From an uncultured Prevotellaceae bacterium (GTDB lineage Bacteria; Bacteroidota; Bacteroidia; Bacteroidales; Bacteroidaceae), in contig OMZS01000024.1 of the NCBI GenBank assembly GCA_900315565.1, positions 1 to 64,000 of the forward strand: a DNA stretch of 64,000 nt, written 5' to 3'. Each line of letters begins with the position of its first letter. The stretch's first letter is position 1. Below are positions 61,352-64,000 of this stretch, piece after piece. A model generated the notes under the pieces. The model was not told the origin of the DNA. It did no database searches and saw only the letters and a list, made by a program, of their open reading frames with translations. Both the position numbers and the translations under genes were made by a program.

Positions 61352-61515
61352 TCACGACGATAGCGCAAAATTTTCTAGAGAATTTAAACGCAGTGTCGGG
61401 AGTTATGATGAAATTTTCTAGAGAATTTCAACGTAACGTCGTGAGTTATTTTCGTATCGTCGTGAGTTATTTTTTTATTACCGTGAGTTATTTTCGTAAC
61501 GTCGTGAGATAATGT
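61352..61515. repeat. TCTAGA-centred palindromic repeat, locus 4
   Basis: Two cores (AAAATTTTCTAGAGAATTT at 61367-61385 and GAAATTTTCTAGAGAATTTC at 61410-61429), then four arms of the type CGTCGTGAGTTATTTT with variants ATCGTCGTGAG, TTACCGTGAG and AACGTCGTGAG. The 476-bp spacer 61252-61727 has no gene. Confidence 0.92.
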
Positions 61516-61727
61516 ATGGATTTCAAGTGATTCGTTTGGAAAACCAAAAGTTGTAAGCCAAAAGAGGAAAGATGCAAGCAAAAAAACATACAACACCCAC
61601 AAAAAATCACGAAAGACCTGCAAGAAAACAGAATTTTATGAGTATTTTTGTAGCCGATAAACACACATGCAAAACAAGTAAGTGAAGCAAACAAAAGTAC
61701 ATAATAAACACAAAAACATAAAGAAAC

Positions 61728-62504
61728 ATGGATAGAAGAGATTTCCTGAAAAAATCGGCCTTGGCTGCAGCAGGAACAGCCTTGGCTGCCCCCGTATCGG
61801 CCATGCTGTCGACGACCGGGGCTGCTGGTCTGGCTGAGACTGAAACAAATGTAACAGAGACACCTCAGCCGCAGCGCAAGACAAAAGTGCTGCTCATCAA
61901 CGGAAGCCCGAGACACGACGGCAACACGTTCTGCTGCCTGAGTGAAATAGAGGCGCAGCTGCAGAAGCACGGTGTGGAAACAGAAATCGTTCAAATAGGC
62001 CGAATGCCCGTACGCATGTGCATCAACTGCGGTGCCTGCCGACAGGCTGGAAGCAACGGCTGCGCCTTCGACGACGACCTGTGCAACGAAATTGCACGGA
62101 AAATGAAGGAGGCCGATGCCATGATTGTAGGAACGCCCGTGTATTACGGACAGCCCAATGGCGGCATCCTCTCGTTGATGCAAAGGCTGTTTTTCTCGTC
62201 GGGGCATGTTGTGCAAAACAAGCCGGCGGCAGCAGTGGCCGTGTGCCGACGTGGCGGCGCAACGGCTACTCTACAGACGATGAACATGATGTTCGAAATG
62301 ATGAACATGCCCGTAGTTACCTCGCAATACTGGAACATTGCCTACGGTGCCGGCAAGGGTGAGGCGAAACGCGACACCGAGGGCATGCAGACCATGCGCA
62401 CACTGGCCAACAACATGGCCTGGCTGCTGGAGAAAATTCATGCCGGAGGCAAGCCCACTCCTCTGCGCGATGAAAAGCCAACGTTTATGAATTTCATCCG
62501 CTAA
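61728..62504 (+). CDS. Tat-exported NADPH-dependent FMN reductase/iron-sulfur-flavoprotein-like
   Basis: 258 residues with a twin-arginine signal (MDRRDFLKKSALAAAGTALAAP). The mature part is a flavodoxin-like domain: KVLLINGSPRHDGNTFCCLSEIEAQL binds the FMN phosphate, and GTPVYYGQPNGGILSLMQRLFF binds the ring. A cysteine cluster MCINCGACRQAGSNGCAFDDD sits between them, like the cluster of iron-sulfur flavoproteins. Export by Tat agrees with folding around a cofactor in the cytoplasm. Its substrate is unknown. The HAD and GNAT genes follow closely (24 bp and overlap), so they may be one operon. Confidence 0.85.
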   Translation: MDRRDFLKKSALAAAGTALAAPVSAMLSTTGAAGLAETETNVTETPQPQRKTKVLLINGSPRHDGNTFCCLSEIEAQLQKHGVETEIVQIGRMPVRMCINCGACRQAGSNGCAFDDDLCNEIARKMKEADAMIVGTPVYYGQPNGGILSLMQRLFFSSGHVVQNKPAAAVAVCRRGGATATLQTMNMMFEMMNMPVVTSQYWNIAYGAGKGEAKRDTEGMQTMRTLANNMAWLLEKIHAGGKPTPLRDEKPTFMNFIR

Positions 62505-62528
62505 CGAGGACATAGAGAACTTGAAAGA

Positions 62529-63215
62529 ATGAAAGAAGACATCACTCTGATAGTGTTCGACTTCGACGGTACGCTGGGCGACACCCGACGAAACATCGTC
62601 ACCACCATGCAGATGACAATAGCCGAAATGGGGCTGCCCGAACGCAACGAAAGCGAATGCGCAAGCACCATTGGCCTTCCCCTCGCTGGCTGTTTTGGAG
62701 CGCTGTTTCCCAACTTAACATCCGACATGCTGCAACGCTGTGCCGACACGTACCGCAGGATTTTCAGCGAAAACCTGAAGCACATCCGCCCAAAGGCATT
62801 TCCAAACGTAGTGCAAACGCTGGCAGCTCTGAAACAACAGGGACTGGAGTTGACCATTGCCTCTTCGCGCTCGCATGCCTCGCTCGTAGAGCTCACCCAC
62901 GACCTTGGTATGGCCGACTACATGGCTCATCTGGTGGGGGCTGACGACGTGGTGAAGGCGAAACCCGAACCTGAGCCTGTGCTTTGCACCATAGAAGCCA
63001 TGAACCAAAAAGGCAATGCGCACTATGAAGCAGCCAAGACTCTTGTGGTGGGCGATATGGATGTGGACATCCTGATGGGGCGGCGCGCCGGAGCCAAAAC
63101 GTGTGGCGTAACTTGGGGTAACGGCTCGAGGGAGGCTCTCTTTCAGGCCGGAGCAGACTACATTATCGACAACGTGGAGGACTTGACTCTTCTCTCTAAT
63201 GCAGAACATGAATGA
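62529..63215 (+). CDS. HAD-superfamily hydrolase (phosphoglycolate-phosphatase-like)
   Basis: 228 residues. Motif I is VFDFDGTLGDT with the nucleophile Asp, motif II ASSR after LTIAS, motif III lysine in DVVKAKPEPEPVL, and motif IV VVGDMDVDILMGRRAGAKT. The helical cap at ~20-85 is the C1 type of Gph/PGMB enzymes. Substrate unknown. It overlaps the start of the next gene. Confidence 0.92.
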   Translation: MKEDITLIVFDFDGTLGDTRRNIVTTMQMTIAEMGLPERNESECASTIGLPLAGCFGALFPNLTSDMLQRCADTYRRIFSENLKHIRPKAFPNVVQTLAALKQQGLELTIASSRSHASLVELTHDLGMADYMAHLVGADDVVKAKPEPEPVLCTIEAMNQKGNAHYEAAKTLVVGDMDVDILMGRRAGAKTCGVTWGNGSREALFQAGADYIIDNVEDLTLLSNAEHE

Positions 63216-63720
63216 TAAGGAAAAGAACAGAACGATAAGAAAGGCCACAAAGGCAGACATGGCCGATATTATGCAGGTGATGGAAACCGCAAAAACCATC
63301 ATGCGCGCAATAGGCAACATGAACCAATGGAAAGACGGTTATCCATCGGAAGCCGTCATCGAAGCGGACATGCAGCGCGACGGTGGCTACGTGATTGAAG
63401 ACAGCGGAAGAGTGGTTAGCTACTTTGCCTTCCTTCCCTCGCCGGAGCCTACTTACCGCACCATCAGCGGTGGAGAGTGGCTGGACGACGAGAAGCCTTA
63501 CCACGTGGTTCACCGGATTGCCAGCTACCCCGACGTACACCATGTGTTCAGCGACATTATGGAATTCTGCTTCGATGCCGACCCGAACATTCGCATCGAC
63601 ACGCACCGCGACAATACCATCATGCAGCACAACCTCACGAAGCACGGCTTTACCTACTGCGGCATCATTTATCTGGCCTCGGGTGACGAAAGGCTGGCTT
63701 ATCAAAGATTGGTAGAATGA
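63199..63720 (+). CDS. GNAT-family acetyltransferase-like protein
   Basis: 173 residues from 63199, or 170 from the Met at 63208; either overlaps the HAD gene. TIRKATKADMADIMQVMETAKTIM is the usual GNAT N-terminal helix region, GGYVIEDSGRVVSYFAFLP the central strands, and IRIDTHRDNTIMQHNLTKHGFTYCGIIYL the C-terminal acetyl-CoA-binding region including the last strands. Substrate unknown. Confidence 0.85.
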   Translation: MQNMNDKEKNRTIRKATKADMADIMQVMETAKTIMRAIGNMNQWKDGYPSEAVIEADMQRDGGYVIEDSGRVVSYFAFLPSPEPTYRTISGGEWLDDEKPYHVVHRIASYPDVHHVFSDIMEFCFDADPNIRIDTHRDNTIMQHNLTKHGFTYCGIIYLASGDERLAYQRLVE

Positions 63721-63813
63721 GGAAGATAGTTGTTTCTGAGGGAGAATAAACCGTAAACGGCCTTTCAAAAACAAAGAAAAACAAGGAAAACAAAGAAATA
63801 CAAAAACGATAAG

Positions 63814-63869
63814 AAAAAGTTAGCGGGAGCTAACGGGAGGAAACTCCCGCTAACTCCCGCTAGCTTTTT
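63814..63869. terminator. bidirectional terminator between convergent genes
   Basis: AAAAAGTTAGCGGGAGCTAA pairs with the TTAACTC/CGCTAGCTTTTT side around CGGGAG-GAAA-CTCCCG. Its GTTAGCGGGAG words match the dispersed element at 13787-13944. Confidence 0.85.
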
Positions 63870-63885
63870 GTATGTACGGAAGGTG

Positions 63886-64000
63886 TTACTTCATGAGGGC
63901 ATTCACAATGTCCTCCTCATACCAGTTGAGCGACTTGCGGTCGAACAGGCCCATCCACCAGAGGCCGGTGGTGTTGTAAGCCTTGAACTTCTCCTTGAGA
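63886..64000 (-). CDS. 3' end of an unidentified gene (cut by window)
   Basis: An open frame enters from the right edge and ends at the TAA complement 63886-63888. The visible C-terminus reads LKEKFKAYNTTGLWWMGLF followed by DRKSLNWYEEDIVNALMK. It has normal codon use and is followed by a good terminator, so it is a real gene, but 37 residues are too few to name it. Confidence 0.65.
   Translation of the reverse strand, partial: LKEKFKAYNTTGLWWMGLFDRKSLNWYEEDIVNALMK

Overview
The window looks like chromosomal DNA of a Bacteroidales bacterium, most likely Prevotella or a close relative. The evidence is the set of Bacteroidetes-type promoters (TTTG, about 19 bp, TAnnTTTG), the weak ribosome binding sites, a hybrid two-component regulator of the kind that controls polysaccharide loci, families such as DUF4199, DUF4230, DUF6048/6452 and OMP_b-brl_3, a T9SS-like protein C-terminus, and very abundant short intergenic repeats. 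The genus is inferred from this style; no rRNA is present.

Layout. 0-3 kb: two exported thioredoxin-fold proteins, the first lacking its CXXC. 3.5-7.4 kb: an overlapping operon of ECF sigma factor, anti-sigma-like protein and TonB-type outer-membrane receptor, peppered with short in-frame repeat inserts. 7.4-13.7 kb: accessory region with tandem palindromes, a small peptide gene, a very large exported protein split by a one-base frameshift, an internally deleted IS982 element, a detached IS982 end and a lipoprotein. 14-24 kb: flavin reductase, mutS2, GH43, tRNA-Thr, DUF4199 plus GT2, DUF6452/DUF6048, ApbE and a Crp-like regulator. 24.9-31 kb: GH2 beta-galactosidase, GH31 alpha-xylosidase-like enzyme and a CE1-type esterase. 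31-43.7 kb: housekeeping and conserved unknowns (LolA-like, alanine/Na+ symporter, two DUF4230 proteins, SpoU methyltransferase, exonuclease III, an esterase, enolase, lumazine synthase, TPR protein, recF, DUF721). 44-49 kb: ammonifying nitrite reductase (nrfH, nrfA) with CcsB/CcsA haem-attachment genes and a divergent Crp/Fnr regulator. 49-54 kb: 5-FTHF cyclo-ligase, CtpA protease, dCMP deaminase, M3 peptidase. 54-61 kb: PA14-containing GH31 alpha-xylosidase with its hybrid two-component regulator. 61.7-64 kb: Tat-exported flavoprotein, HAD phosphatase, GNAT acetyltransferase and the end of an unidentified gene.

How the genes work together. The GH2, two GH31, GH43 and CE1 enzymes would remove galactose, xylose, arabinose and ester side groups from plant hemicelluloses such as xyloglucan or arabinoxylan; the hybrid regulator beside the second GH31 probably senses an oligosaccharide in the periplasm. 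No SusC/SusD pair lies in the window, so this is a set of peripheral cassettes. The nrf genes support anaerobic nitrite respiration or detoxification.

The most unusual property is the repeat load. At least five families of short palindromic or tandem repeats occur, and two of them (a GC-rich palindromic unit and a TAAC/CACC-rich minisatellite) also lie in frame inside protein genes, in the manner of Rickettsia palindromic elements. A third family is a long palindrome centred on TCTAGA with CGTCGTGAGTTATTTT arms, found between genes at four places.
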